A stretch of 64,000 nt of DNA from contig OX388314.1 in the NCBI GenBank assembly GCA_947579605.1, positions 6,820,001-6,884,000 of the forward strand, given 5' to 3'. Below the pieces are notes generated by a model. The model was given only the letters and a program-made list of their open reading frames with translations, did not search any database and was not told where the DNA came from. Each line of letters begins with the position of its first letter. Within the stretch, counting starts at the first letter, position 1. The translations under genes and the position numbers were made by a program. Positions 24,741 through 35,742 of this stretch are shown one piece after another. Origin of the DNA: Athripsodes cinereus (taxonomy: Eukaryota; Arthropoda; Insecta; Trichoptera; Leptoceridae).

Positions 24741-25024
24741 ATTTTGTAGTTAGGTATTTTATAGATGAGATAGGTATTGAAGTGAGTACGTCCTTGTAAA
24801 ATTTTAATAATTTTAGCGTGCCACTTAGTTGTTTAGTATCTTCTAGAAGAGGTAGGTATTTTGTTGAGTATTTCTTGGTGAAATCGAGTATACGTTTTGT
24901 GCGCGATTTCGTAGTAGGTGTTTCCTTGTAGAGATAGGTATTAAATTGAGTAAATCTTTGTTGTAATTCGGTTGGATGCAATTTTGTAGGTAATTTTTTT
25001 TTAAGAGATAGGTGTTTAATTGAT
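24741..25024 (+). repeat. Triplicated leader repeat upstream of gag
   Basis: Three degenerate copies of about 45 bp (24741-24786, 24906-24950, 24981-25024). Each has ATTTYGTAG near the start and ends in GAGATAGGTRTT followed by an AATTGA-like block. The last copy ends 19 bases before the gag ATG. The leader is where packaging and translation signals lie in retroelements, so a structural RNA role is plausible but unproven. Confidence 0.6.
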
Positions 25025-25043
25025 TTAATAATTATTTTGAAAA

Positions 25044-26039
25044 ATGAACGGAAACGGTAAGAAGAACGGCCGTTCTGCGACTAGGAAGACAGCGTCTGAG
25101 CCAGAGGCGAGTACCGAAACGGAGATGGCGGACGTAAGCCAATCTCAGGGAGGGAGTACCTCCGGAATTAGGGAGAGGACCTCTGAGAACAGAGAAAACT
25201 CTCTGTTGAGTGAGTTGTCGCGAATAGTTATTGTAGATCGCGGGGACAATGAGAGACGGGAGATATCAGCGACATATGAGGGTCGCCCAGATGAGTGCCC
25301 GGAGGACTTTATATCGGCTTGTGAAAGGCATTTCCATCGATATGAAGTGGGAGAACAGGAGATGGTAAAGAAGGCGGCTGCTAGGTTGAGAGGTGCTGCC
25401 GGCCAATGGTGGCGTACGAGAGGCAGTAATCTCCTGCGATGGGAGGTGTTCAAGACCCTCCTGGGGCAGAGATATGGGACGGAGGTCGCTGAACACTGTT
25501 TGTTAGCCCATATGTATGGCGATAAACAGAAGGAAGAAGAATCGGGGTTAGCCTTCCTGGAGAGGAAGGCTAAGGTTTTCCAGAGGCTTAAGGGGGACGA
25601 ACCATGGGGTATGCTAGTCCCTCACATCGTAACGTTGATGACGTCACGGTATAGGGAGGCCCTAGAGAGGGACATTACTACGATGGGAACGTACGAAGCG
25701 CTCTACAATAGAGTAATGGCGATTGATTTCCCTAGGGAAATGGTATACCCAATAGGGGAAGAGGTTAAGAGGGAGAGAGGTCCGATTCAAAATAATCGAC
25801 AGAATTATAATCGGAATGATGGGAGTAATCAGAATTATCGAAATAATGGGAATAATCGGAATAATCGATATAGACAATTGTCATGTTATCGGTGTAATGG
25901 CAACCATTTGCAGAGCGAGTGCCCTCAACAGAGACAGGAACAGGGAGCCGGAGGACAGGAGAGGAACACATGGCGGGGAAACGGCTCGCGCCCTGGGCAG
26001 AGAGACGACGCGGTGTCTCCAGGACCGGGGCGACAATAA
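25044..26039 (+). CDS. gag: Gag polyprotein of the giant-LTR Gypsy
   Basis: 331 codons. Gag forms the virus-like particle and binds genomic RNA. A charged, S/T/E-rich N-terminus is followed by a retrotransposon-gag core around residues 75-215, with the AARLRGAAGQWWRTRG and WEVFKTLLGQRYG signatures. An Asn/Arg-rich linker (about 245-277) leads to a zinc knuckle CYRCNGNHLQSEC. Its spacing is C-x2-C-x3-H-x4-C, one residue shorter than the standard C-x2-C-x4-H-x4-C. The ATG in GAAAAATGAAC is the first in this long frame. The stop at 26037-26039 lies 55 bases after a GGGAAAC slippery site. The frame is intact. Confidence 0.95.
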   Translation: MNGNGKKNGRSATRKTASEPEASTETEMADVSQSQGGSTSGIRERTSENRENSLLSELSRIVIVDRGDNERREISATYEGRPDECPEDFISACERHFHRYEVGEQEMVKKAAARLRGAAGQWWRTRGSNLLRWEVFKTLLGQRYGTEVAEHCLLAHMYGDKQKEEESGLAFLERKAKVFQRLKGDEPWGMLVPHIVTLMTSRYREALERDITTMGTYEALYNRVMAIDFPREMVYPIGEEVKRERGPIQNNRQNYNRNDGSNQNYRNNGNNRNNRYRQLSCYRCNGNHLQSECPQQRQEQGAGGQERNTWRGNGSRPGQRDDAVSPGPGRQ

Positions 26040-29000
26040 ACGATGATAGAAACGAAGTTGGGAGGTCCGCTCGACCACCCTCTCAACCGGCAGGTGGGAG
26101 TTATAGAGGTCGTAGAAGGAATGGGAGGCGTCTTAACCGCGGAGAGATTTCTCCAGCACGAGGAGCAGAAATGGCAGACCAGGAGAACAGGTTCCGTCCA
26201 GAGGAACGGATAGATAGGGAGGTAACCCCCTCTCATCTGGTCACTCAAGTGGGGAGTGACCCGGTTTCCAGAGGACCAGATGAGGAAGAAAGTCCTCCGA
26301 GGAGTAATGTAGGAGGGTCGTGCCACGTGTGTCATGATGAAGAGAGAGGTCTTGTTCGTACCCTCCCAAAGGTGAGAGTAAAGATCAACGGGTGCGATTT
26401 GGTCGCCTTGGTGGACACGGCGTCTTCGCACAACTTAATTAGGCAAGGATTAGTATTAAATGCTTGCGTCGATAATACGTCGGGTACTACATTACGACTT
26501 GCGGATGAAGGTGTGACCATGGCAGCAAATGGTAAGGCTGTTATGGACTTGGTAATGCAGGATCAGAATATTCCAACGGAGTTTCTAGTAGTTGATAACC
26601 TACGAGAGGAGGTCATCATAGGAATAGAATGGTTGACAGCGCAAAGGGCTGTAGTCGATCTATATAGAGGCTGTCTACACTTTGGGAGGACAGAGAGGGC
26701 TACCACGCACCTCTTACCCCAACGAAGGAAGGAGAGGGAGGACATAGAATTTCCAGAGATTCCCGCCGAACTAACTGGAGGAAAGAAAGAGGAACTGATG
26801 GGTGTATTGCAGGAGTTTAGCGGCATTTTCTCGCCTTATGCCGGCCCTGCACCATTGCAGCCTTATAAAATAAAGTTGACAGACACGCAACCTATCAAGT
26901 TACCGCCGTATAAATTGTCAGACGTCAAGAAAAAGAACCTCTACGCGCAGCTGGAGGGAATGTTAGCTGATGGCGTGATTGAAGCCAGCAGGTCTCCTTA
27001 CAGTTTCCCTATAGTGATGGCTCCAAAGAAAGGTAAGGAAGAGTTCAGGTTCTGCGTAGACTATCGGCGGCTTAATAAGGTGACGGAGGATGAGGTATCC
27101 CAACTGCCTGTAATTCAAGAAACGTTGAAGGATCTTGGAAGTGCAAGAATATTCTCCACCATCGACTTGCAGAAGGGGTATTGGCAGGTTCCTATGGAGG
27201 AATCGTCCAGGAAGTACACTGCGTTTACGACTCCAGATGGCGCGAGCTACCAGTTTCGGGTCCTCCCATTTGGTTTGAAGGGGGCACCCTCCCAGTTCCA
27301 GAAGACTATGTGCCAGGAGGTACTCGCAGGCTATCTGAGGGACTTTTGTATGGTGTACCTCGACGACATTATTATCTATTCTGCGGACTGGAAGACGCAC
27401 ATGTATCACCTACGGTTGGTGTTCGAGCGGCTGCAACAGTTTAACTTGCGTTGTGCTGCAGACAAATGTAAGTTAGCAGCCGATGAATTGAATTATCTAG
27501 GCCACGTCGTCACGCAAGGAGGGAATCACCCTCAGGCAGTACACGAGTTGTCCATCGTAGACACACCGGTACCTACGTCACGGCGGAAATTACGCGCATT
27601 CCTTGGGTTGTGCAACTGGTTGAGAGAATATGTGCCCAGGTTTGCCGATATGGCGGCTCCTCTGACGGATTTGCTGAGCACCAAACGGCAGTTCAGGTGG
27701 AACGATGAAGCAGATGCCGCCATGAAGAGAATTAAGGAGGAGTTATCGAAGCCACTATCGTTAAGTCGGCCCGACTTCAATCGTCAGTTTATATTGCAAA
27801 CAGACGCTAGTAAGTTCGGCGTCGCGGCGGTGTTATTTCACGAGCGTCCTGATGGCGGACGTGACGTAATATCATATGCTAGCAGTAGATTTTCAGCCAC
27901 CGAACAGAGGTGGCACTCGAATGAACAAGAAGCCTACGCGGCCGTATGGGCAGTACGTAGATATAGGCCTTTCTTGGAAGGTGCCTCTTTTATATTGCGT
28001 ACGGACAACAGGGCCCTCACCTGGTTGTCTAGCGCCAAGGATGAGAGGGCAAAACTAACTCGATGGGCGTTACTCCTTCAGGAGTTCAACTTTACTATCG
28101 AGCACTGCCCCGGGGAGAAGAATGAGCTCCCAGATTACCTATCGAGGAGACCGGAAGGCCCTGGAGAGGTCCACACGGATGATATGGACCGAACTATGTA
28201 TCCAGAGGTGAGACAAGAGGGTTGGAAAACCGAGGAAGTAAATTACGTTATGCAGATAGAAGGAGGCCCTAGTACTAGCCAGGGGGGTGAAGACCCCTCC
28301 GACAGTTTAGCAAGACAGATACAAGGTGCTCAACAGAGGGATTCTAGAATATCCAGACTCATGGCGTATGTTGAGAATGCCCATAGCTCAAACGACAGGG
28401 AAAGACATCTCCTCAGGCTATATACAGTGAGGGACGGTGCATTATACCGTAATATGAAGGACAATCAGGGGTACAGATTAATTGTACCTAAGTTTATGAT
28501 AACGAAGGTAATGAAGAAGTATCATAATGATCCATTGGCTGGACATCCCGGCGGGAGAGAGACGCTGAGAGCGGTACAACGCCATTACGTATGGCGAGGA
28601 ATGGGAAAGGACGTGCGGCGTTATGTAAAGCAGTGTATGGTATGTGCTAAGGCGAGAGCAGCGCCTCCACAGCCACGAGCCCCCTTGGGCTCTACACAAG
28701 CAAAGCGTCCTTTTGAAGTAATTTCTATAGATTTAATGGGACAATACCCACGATCGACAAGGGGAAATAAAAATATTTTGGTAATTACCGATTTATTTAC
28801 AAAATGGGTAGAAGCTTTTCCTATGCGGGCCGGACAGGCCCCGCAAATCGTTAACATTTTAGAGACACAGATTTTCTCGAGATACGGTTATCCGAAGGCG
28901 ATCGTATCCGACAATGGTCGGCAATTTGGACATCGAGCATGGAAAGAGGCCATTGCCAGGTGGCAGTGTCAGCACTGGACCACAGCGGTGTACCACCCCA

Positions 29001-29593
29001 GAGCTAATATCGTTGAGCGGAGGAACCAGGAGATAAAGAAGGGACTGAGAATCCACCTGTTAAATAAGCCACACAAGCTGTGGGAGGAATGCCTTGGTAA
29101 AGTGGTAAGTTCACTCAGAAGTCGGCAAAACGAGGCAACGGGCCTCACACCGACCCAGGCACTTCTAGGATATGAGGCTAAAAAGCCTGGAGAGTGGGCG
29201 TTGAGGACAGAGCTGGATTCAGCTCCATCGCGAGATAGGGAGGAAATGGACAGGCAGATCCGAGCGAACCAGAGGGAATATTGCAATAGGTATGCCTCAG
29301 AAAATCAGGAAGGCCGAAGTTATGCAACAGGAGACAAAGTTATGATGAGGGAGCATCCTTTGTCGAATCAGAGCGCCGGGGTGCACGCCGGTTTTGCTCC
29401 TAAGTGGTCAGGTCCCTACAGAGTATTGATTCCAATTGGTAGTGGCCGTGTATATTGGATTGATAAGCATGGGAAGCCTATAAAGGTACATATAGATGAC
29501 TTAAGAACAGCGCCAGAGGAGTGGATAGAGATAGGGGAGGCCTCTACCCAACCACAAGAAGTAGTTGCTGAATTAGCACCACGGGGAGATTAG
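25919..29593 (+). CDS. pol: Pol polyprotein (protease-RT-RNase H-integrase)
   Basis: 1,224-codon open frame in -1 relation to gag. It has no start of its own and is probably entered at 25982 by frameshifting. Residues are numbered from the first Met at 25919. Protease: DTAS at 166, where DTG or DSG is more usual, ending with IIGIEWL near 235. Reverse transcriptase about 310-500: FSTIDLQKGYW, LPFGLKGAPSQFQ and YLDD at 480-483. RNase H about 620-740: TDAS at 628, TDN at 695. Integrase: HHCC zinc finger (His869, His876, Cys906, Cys909) and catalytic Asp938, Asp998, Glu1033 with 34 residues between the last two. A GPYRV module lies near 1165. All catalytic residues are present and the frame is unbroken, consistent with recent activity. 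Confidence 0.96.
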   Translation: MPSTETGTGSRRTGEEHMAGKRLAPWAERRRGVSRTGATINDDRNEVGRSARPPSQPAGGSYRGRRRNGRRLNRGEISPARGAEMADQENRFRPEERIDREVTPSHLVTQVGSDPVSRGPDEEESPPRSNVGGSCHVCHDEERGLVRTLPKVRVKINGCDLVALVDTASSHNLIRQGLVLNACVDNTSGTTLRLADEGVTMAANGKAVMDLVMQDQNIPTEFLVVDNLREEVIIGIEWLTAQRAVVDLYRGCLHFGRTERATTHLLPQRRKEREDIEFPEIPAELTGGKKEELMGVLQEFSGIFSPYAGPAPLQPYKIKLTDTQPIKLPPYKLSDVKKKNLYAQLEGMLADGVIEASRSPYSFPIVMAPKKGKEEFRFCVDYRRLNKVTEDEVSQLPVIQETLKDLGSARIFSTIDLQKGYWQVPMEESSRKYTAFTTPDGASYQFRVLPFGLKGAPSQFQKTMCQEVLAGYLRDFCMVYLDDIIIYSADWKTHMYHLRLVFERLQQFNLRCAADKCKLAADELNYLGHVVTQGGNHPQAVHELSIVDTPVPTSRRKLRAFLGLCNWLREYVPRFADMAAPLTDLLSTKRQFRWNDEADAAMKRIKEELSKPLSLSRPDFNRQFILQTDASKFGVAAVLFHERPDGGRDVISYASSRFSATEQRWHSNEQEAYAAVWAVRRYRPFLEGASFILRTDNRALTWLSSAKDERAKLTRWALLLQEFNFTIEHCPGEKNELPDYLSRRPEGPGEVHTDDMDRTMYPEVRQEGWKTEEVNYVMQIEGGPSTSQGGEDPSDSLARQIQGAQQRDSRISRLMAYVENAHSSNDRERHLLRLYTVRDGALYRNMKDNQGYRLIVPKFMITKVMKKYHNDPLAGHPGGRETLRAVQRHYVWRGMGKDVRRYVKQCMVCAKARAAPPQPRAPLGSTQAKRPFEVISIDLMGQYPRSTRGNKNILVITDLFTKWVEAFPMRAGQAPQIVNILETQIFSRYGYPKAIVSDNGRQFGHRAWKEAIARWQCQHWTTAVYHPRANIVERRNQEIKKGLRIHLLNKPHKLWEECLGKVVSSLRSRQNEATGLTPTQALLGYEAKKPGEWALRTELDSAPSRDREEMDRQIRANQREYCNRYASENQEGRSYATGDKVMMREHPLSNQSAGVHAGFAPKWSGPYRVLIPIGSGRVYWIDKHGKPIKVHIDDLRTAPEEWIEIGEASTQPQEVVAELAPRGD
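25976..26032 (+). promoter_or_regulatory. Programmed -1 frameshift signal between gag and pol
   Basis: The heptamer G GGA AAC (25976-25982) sits in the gag frame exactly as X XXY YYZ requires. A 6-nt spacer follows, then a GC-rich stem: CGC (25989-25991) pairs with GCG (26030-26032), and CCTGG (25992-25996) pairs with CCAGG (26019-26023). The pol frame is -1 relative to gag and overlaps it here. GGGAAAC is an established slippery heptamer in retroviral gag-pro junctions. Confidence 0.85.
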
Positions 29594-31232
29594 TTAGGGG
29601 GGTATAGAAAGTTAGCCGTGGGGTTTACGGCTGAAGAATATAGCCCCCACTTTTTTTCAGTATGTTTTTGTGTGTCCCGTAAAAGCCGGTAAAACGAAAA
29701 ATTACTGCAGGTGGTCAACATGGAACCGTTGACGGAATGTACATAGACTAGGTAAAATGTGTTATAGTGTAAATTTCGTGAGATGTAAATAAGTAGGTAT
29801 AGATTTTTTTATTTTGTTCCAAATAATTATAGGTCGTGTAGAAATAAGATGACTTAGATAAGAAGTTTTAGGTTTAACAAAAATGTATATGCTCTAGGTT
29901 TAGGTATGTTAAATATTTGGTAGGTAAATTATATTAACGGAGGTATATATCTTATATTATTTGTAAAATGGGGTATTAAATTAAATTTAATGTGTGTGAT
30001 AGCTAACCGAGTTGAACAGTTGTCGGGGATCCGAATGAATGGGGGGGAGCCAGGTGTTGATCGGCAGTAATTGTCGATCGGCGGATTAATTAAGTGGAAA
30101 TTAATCAGGGTCTTCCCAGGGTCACGTACGCTGTAGAAAAATCCAGAGAGTAGATCTTATGATAGGTGTCTCACATGGGACAGGTGATAATTGGTTCGCG
30201 AAACCATATCGGACTAAGTAGGGCACTTAGTCAGTTCTAAAAAGGAGGAATACCTACTTAGGATAGTCTGAGATAGTTAGAAGTCAATTTCACAACATTT
30301 AAATAGGAGGGGATAGATTAGGTATAAAGTTATCTTTTAAGATAGATTGAAGTAGCGGTTTTATTATGTGTTTGAAATTTCAAATACTTGTAATTTTCCT
30401 ATTTTTTTATTAATTTATAATGTATATAAATAAGCCTTCCACCTTGGTAATATGTTTTGATTTGATAAGAGTATTGTAAATATCATTAAGATGAGATATG
30501 GAAATTGTATTAATGATAATTGTGAAAAGATGAGAATATATACAGGAGTTAAAATTGCTTATTTAAATTAATAGATAAATTGATATAATATAATGATAAG
30601 TTTTGCAATTTGTGTAAATAATACGTACCCGTAGTAGGTACCAGGTTGTGTGTATATATGCTAATAATGATGTATAATCACTTTGTATGTGTGTATATAT
30701 TAATAATGATGTTGATGTATAGATATTGATAAGATGTTGCATAATCACGTTGCATATGGATATATCGATGATGATGTTATGGTTTTATATATTATGATGT
30801 AATAAGGGGGGATAGGTACAAATTATGAGAGGGTTAATTCAGCAAACGAGGGTAGCAGATGATTTAAAATTTTGAGATAAATTGAGTATTAGTGTATTTA
30901 TCCATTTGACGCTAAAAGTTATGATTGGTAAAAAGAGTAAAACTAAATGGATTGGCGCCGGGCACTTGAATCATCTGCACTCTTAAGTTCGTTGGACTAG
31001 CACTGCGCATTTCTGAGGCTAGATCAGAGGAAGAGGAACTATAGAGGGTTCTTGAAGTTAGTTAGTTGTTAGCAATGTTTGCAATAAAAATGAAAATAAA
31101 ACAATTGTATAACTTTGATAGGAGAACCTGATGTCCAGGTAGATGTTTTGATTTCTATAGGGGTGTGTAATAATTCAGATTGTATGTGTTTTCTTTCATA
31201 TGGGAGTTTTTGGTCGCCTGAGTGGGGTGGAT
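29594..31232 (+). other. Noncoding 3' internal region of the Gypsy
   Basis: 1.64 kb between the pol stop and the 3' LTR without an env-like or other sizeable frame. It contains several G-runs in purine-rich context (AGGGGGGTATAG at 29600, GAATGGGGGGGAG at 30036, AAGGGGGGATAGG at 30807) that resemble polypurine tracts. An inverted pair TTGATCGGCAG/TGTCGATCGGC lies near 30057-30081. The role is unknown. Confidence 0.7.
31219..31232 (+). other. Polypurine tract candidate
   Basis: TGAGTGGGGTGGAT lies immediately before the 3' LTR start TGTTATGG. It is purine-rich but interrupted by T. Its position is that of the plus-strand primer. Purer G-runs lie further upstream. Confidence 0.5.
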
Positions 31233-34200
31233 TGTTATGGTTCTGTATTTTAGAACGACCAAAAATCTCCCAAATACCTACATCTGTATGAGATAAGAAA
31301 AAAAAAATGTGAAATTTTGCTATCAGCGGCAAACTAGATAATTAGTAGAGCAATTATATTTATTGGTGACAAATATTTTGTTTACGAATATTATGGAAAT
31401 ATTTGCATAATCACTCGTGAGAAGAAAGCGGCGAGGTCCAATTATTAGTTAAGGTACCTGGCGTTGTGCAATAAACAGATTGCATTCGCACGTGGGACGG
31501 GATGCCGGCATATTCTTTGTGATTTTCTAAGGGGGTCGTAAAATATTATAGAAGATAATATTATTAGGAAGTTCGAATATCTTGTTGTGAAATAATAAAC
31601 GCGGCTTCCTCAAAGAGAAAAAAGACAATATTGAAATGTAGTCCGTGGGAATGAGATATTTTGCTGAAAAACAATAAATGCGACAGTAAAATAGAACATG
31701 GAAAAAAAAGGGAGCTGATAAGAAATTCTATCTAGGTGGCCAGTAATTATATACGTCACGAAATACCTACCACTAATATAACGCAGTATGTATGTACTTA
31801 CTTGCGTTATTGGGGGGATTATTAATAAAGAAGTGTTGATCAATCAATTATGTATTACATTATCAGTTGTTGAAAATCATATTGAAATGAATGGAAGGAT
31901 AGCCGGACTAATTAATAGGTGTGTAAGTAGGCTTATTAATACACAGGTGAAGATAGAAAGAGAGAATAATTTATAATTACGAGAGATTCGAATTAAAGGA
32001 TAGAATAATTATAGAATGTTGTTGCAATGAACACAATAAAGTGTGTACGTAAGGTCTGTTTTTATTGAATGAATAAGTAGAAGTGAATATAGATATATAG
32101 ATAATTAATTGATATCGGGAATTCGTTATCAATATTTTTTATTGTATATTGTATGAGGTGTATGTAAGGCTTTCTTTTACTAATCTTATACCTACTATGA
32201 TAATCATTGGACGTCTAGGTATAAATAAATGAAATAGAATTATTTATACGATATTTACGAGGTATGAGTAGTCTTCATTATGTATTTGTAAATTTTAATT
32301 AAGTGTAGGAATAAGATAAAGATACCTAAATGTGAAACATGGATATCTTAATTAGGTATGTGTCGTGATAGAAATGAAATAAGCAAGATCTACCTAAATA
32401 TGAAGGGGAGTAAATAGATAAACCGATAGATATTTTTAGAGTCAAGAATTATTATTGATATTATGAGTTTTTAACGGAGAAGGCGATGTGAAGCGCATAG
32501 ATGATTAGTATCTAAGCCATAAATTACGACTCGAAAGGCGGTACAATGTTAGGAAGAGATAGAAGATGTTAAAATGAGATAGAACGACGTGCGGACCGCA
32601 TCCCTGTGTTACATTGGCGAGAATCATAGGGGGTGGATGCGAGAGATAAGGAAGTACGTCGTGATTGGAGAATTAGAGATTTTACCCGCGAAATCTGGTA
32701 TAAAAGCTCATACATATCGGAAAATTAGGATAATTCAAATTTAGTTGTGAAGGGATACCGCGATTGTTATTCGCGGAAGGGCCGAGAAGATTAAAAATTC
32801 AGTTGAGAAGAGAAATCGCGATTTAGTTATTCGCGGAGAATCGCGAGTAGTATTCGCGAAAAGTGATTTTGTTGTGAGAAATTAATTCGCGGAGATAACT
32901 TAGAGATTGTTCGTAGTGAGATCAAATTCATATTCAAATTCAAATTGATCGATCGAGATTGTTATACATAGTCGCGAAAATTTGGGAGAAATTAATAATA
33001 AGATATTAATAATCGTGAATAAGAACTAATAATTGTGAGTCAAATGATTCGTAGTGAACAAGTAAACGAATATATCGGTGTGTAATTACACAATACCAAT
33101 CAACCAACTATTCTAATCTATAGTAAATCATTGATTACTGATTGATTAGCTGTCGAAGCGGTGCGATAGACTTTACTCAACGAGTTGGCAAATTAAAATC
33201 ATAACGCAAGAAGCCGACGACTAGTGTAAACTGTGTGACGTCGCAGAGGGTCAGAGGTGAATTAGCCAACGGGGAGATTTCACTTAGAAGGGGAGGACAC
33301 GTGAATGCTGTGCGTCAGGAAACGGGAGATACCTACATTCAGATTTCGATTAATTTTCTTATTTCGCTACTCGAGGTCGAAAGGGAAGATAAGATCTACA
33401 TACATCGGAGGCGCGGTTAATCATATCGTAAGAAAAATTGTTTTAATTTAAATTTATGTCTACTTTATTTTTATTATACACATTGTTATCAAATTATTGA
33501 TTGATAATTATTATGTTTTAATGAGTAAGTAGTTATTGATGACCTGGATAAATTATTATCGTGGATAGTTACCTTGTTGTGGTATGACTATTAGTTGATT
33601 TTGATTTTGTGTATTTAATATTATTTGATAATATTTTGTTTTATGAACAACTGATTATGGATGACTGACTTTAATAATTTTGTGAATCAGCATTTATTAT
33701 GGTTTATTAGTGGGTTGATTTTTTTTTTATGTGTAAATAACTACCAATTGATACTCTTACTTAATTATAAAATTTTCATGAATAATTGATAGTGAAAATA
33801 ATAATATTAATTTGTCATACGCAAGTACCTAGTGGTACGACTACTGCCAGTTTAATCTAGCCTTAATTAATCTAGAGCTCGCAGTTTTATGAGACTAGTA
33901 TAATGTTTCAATTGTTTTCTTCGAACTGATTACCTTGTTTTTTTTTTTTTGTATATGAATATAACATTACACTGAGTTACATACATATATAAACATGATA
34001 TGTTCTTAATATCTCTTGTAATTAATAGCTGTTTTAATTATATATATTATTTTTTTCTATTATTATTGACTAACTTATTGAAAAATACATTACTATTACT
34101 GTATATTGTGGTATTATCAAGGTGGAAACTGTTGAGTAATATTATTGTTGAATTGTGTAAATAAACCATATTTTGTATCAACTTCTCTAGAGTTTACAAT

Positions 34201-34479
34201 TAGTAGAATAGTTAGCATTCCCTATCCCACCACTTGCTTGCATACTTATTGAGTTTCGAAGGAGGAAGAGAGAAAGGCCCTCTCGCGGTTCAAGTCCGCA
34301 GAGGAAGATATCGTACGGGTTGTTAGCTACCTCCGGCTGTTCGTAGGAGCGGAGGACTGAGGACTTATCTCCATCAGGGTGAGCTAGCCGGGAAAAGAGG
34401 TAGGTCCCCCCCCCCTTCTGAGAGTAGAGGAGCGAATCCCGGAGGGTAGCGCTGCTGAAAGCGTAGAACACCCGTATCA
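31233..34479 (+). repeat. 3' LTR of the Gypsy element
   Basis: Same length as the 5' LTR (3,247 bp), offset by 9,981 bases. It carries the TATA box at 32699, AATAAA at 34160 and the U5 hairpin near 34285. The target duplication ACTA follows at 34480-34483. Confidence 0.95.
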
Positions 34480-34483
34480 ACTA

Positions 34484-35587
34484 TCCTTAAAATCGTTCTA
34501 TTGATAGATCCCAAAGCTTTGGTAGCGAAGACCTTGTTTTTTTATGGTCCCGAATCTATCATAAAGAAAGATCTTTAATTTTTTATTAGGCTAGGTAAGT
34601 TTTTGTGACGAAGAATCTTTTTTTGACCACTAGTTTGTTGTCAAAAGAAATTTCAATTATATTATTGATATTTGTTGGTTTTTTGGCTAAGATGTTTTCC
34701 GACTCCTGTTCTAGATAATGTAGAAATATGTTATGATCCAAATCTGATTTTGAGAAAAACAATTTAGCCTAGATCACTTACCATTATATTATAGTTAATT
34801 CATATCACATGGAGTCAAACTAAGCTTTTGTTAATACGATTTCAGGTTTTGAATGTGCTTCTCGTGACGTTATTTCGTCGCTTTTTTCCTTTAGTTATAC
34901 AATATTATATGCTTTAAATTTTTATCCTACCTTTTGAGATAAATTAAGACAAACAAAATCTTATGCCTGAAATAAAAATTGTTGAAAATGCCTGACTTTA
35001 TAGAAGTTTATTTTTGGAAACCATTTTCAGTTAAAACATGCGTTCAAAATTACTAAATATAGTAAATTTTCCATTTCAAAATACCTTTCAAATCTTTTGT
35101 CCATTTTCTGATTCATTTTGGGAAGGTTGAATGTAAGCCTAACACCTAATTCTGGAAATCCTGAAGTATTTGAGAGAAATAGATATTTTATAATAAAACA
35201 AGTCAGGTTGTGTTAACACGCCTAGAAGAAACTATTTAGGCCTAGATTAAGCTAGACTATTCTTAAATCGGGTTTTAGTCCTTGACATATATACATATTA
35301 TATTATTAAAGATTTAATACAGTCTTGTAAAGCCATCCGTGAGACTAACCCCTTTATATAAGCACCAAGTAATAATAATAATAATAATATCACTAAATTG
35401 GACTTCGTTCTCTTCCACCTTATACCCTCTTCAAAATATAACAATATTATAATGAAATGGTTACCATTATTTGTTGTAAAGTAAGTTAAATTTTGACAGA
35501 ATATTTTCATTCCATTCTTGTAAAGTTAATAAATACCAGTAGAATTTTTAAAGCATGATAGATTTTTTTCTTTTTCTCTGCCTCTTT
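34484..35587. other. AT-rich DNA downstream of the Gypsy
   Basis: No gene is seen. An (AAT)6 microsatellite lies at 35371-35389. Confidence 0.4.
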
Positions 35588-35742
35588 TCAGACGTTTCCG
35601 TAATTCTGGGGGTCGTGTTTTCCAGATAGCTCCTCATGAACAAGTCTGCTCCATTCTCTTCTGTTTCTCAGCTGAGTTACATCCTGCTTGATCTGATCAG
35701 TCCAACGCATTGTTATTCTGCGTCTAGGTCTTTGATTTGGCG
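35588..35742 (-). pseudogene. LINE pol C-terminal fragment
   Basis: A continuous minus-strand frame reads QRPRRRITMRWTDQIKQDVT, then LRNRREWSRLVHEE, and ends HDPQNYGNV-stop at 35588. The RWxDQIK and RxxWxxLVHE motifs are those of insect LINE polyprotein tails. No stop interrupts this piece, so it is younger than the others, but nothing upstream of it is recognisable and it is 5'-truncated. Confidence 0.7.

Larger units (their letters stand above)
21252..34479 (+). mobile_element. Complete Ty3/Gypsy retrotransposon with giant LTRs, 13,228 bp
   Basis: Two 3,247-bp LTRs flank a 6,734-bp interior holding leader, gag, pol and a 3' noncoding region. A 4-bp target duplication ACTA borders the element (21248-21251 and 34480-34483). 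The LTRs start TGTTATGG and end CCCGTATCA, and I found only two single-base homopolymer differences between them (A9/A10 near 21307 and A9/A8 near 21720). The gene order protease-RT-RNase H-integrase is that of Ty3/Gypsy. Intact ORFs, near-identical LTRs and a perfect target duplication point to a very recent, possibly active insertion. There is no env. Confidence 0.97.
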
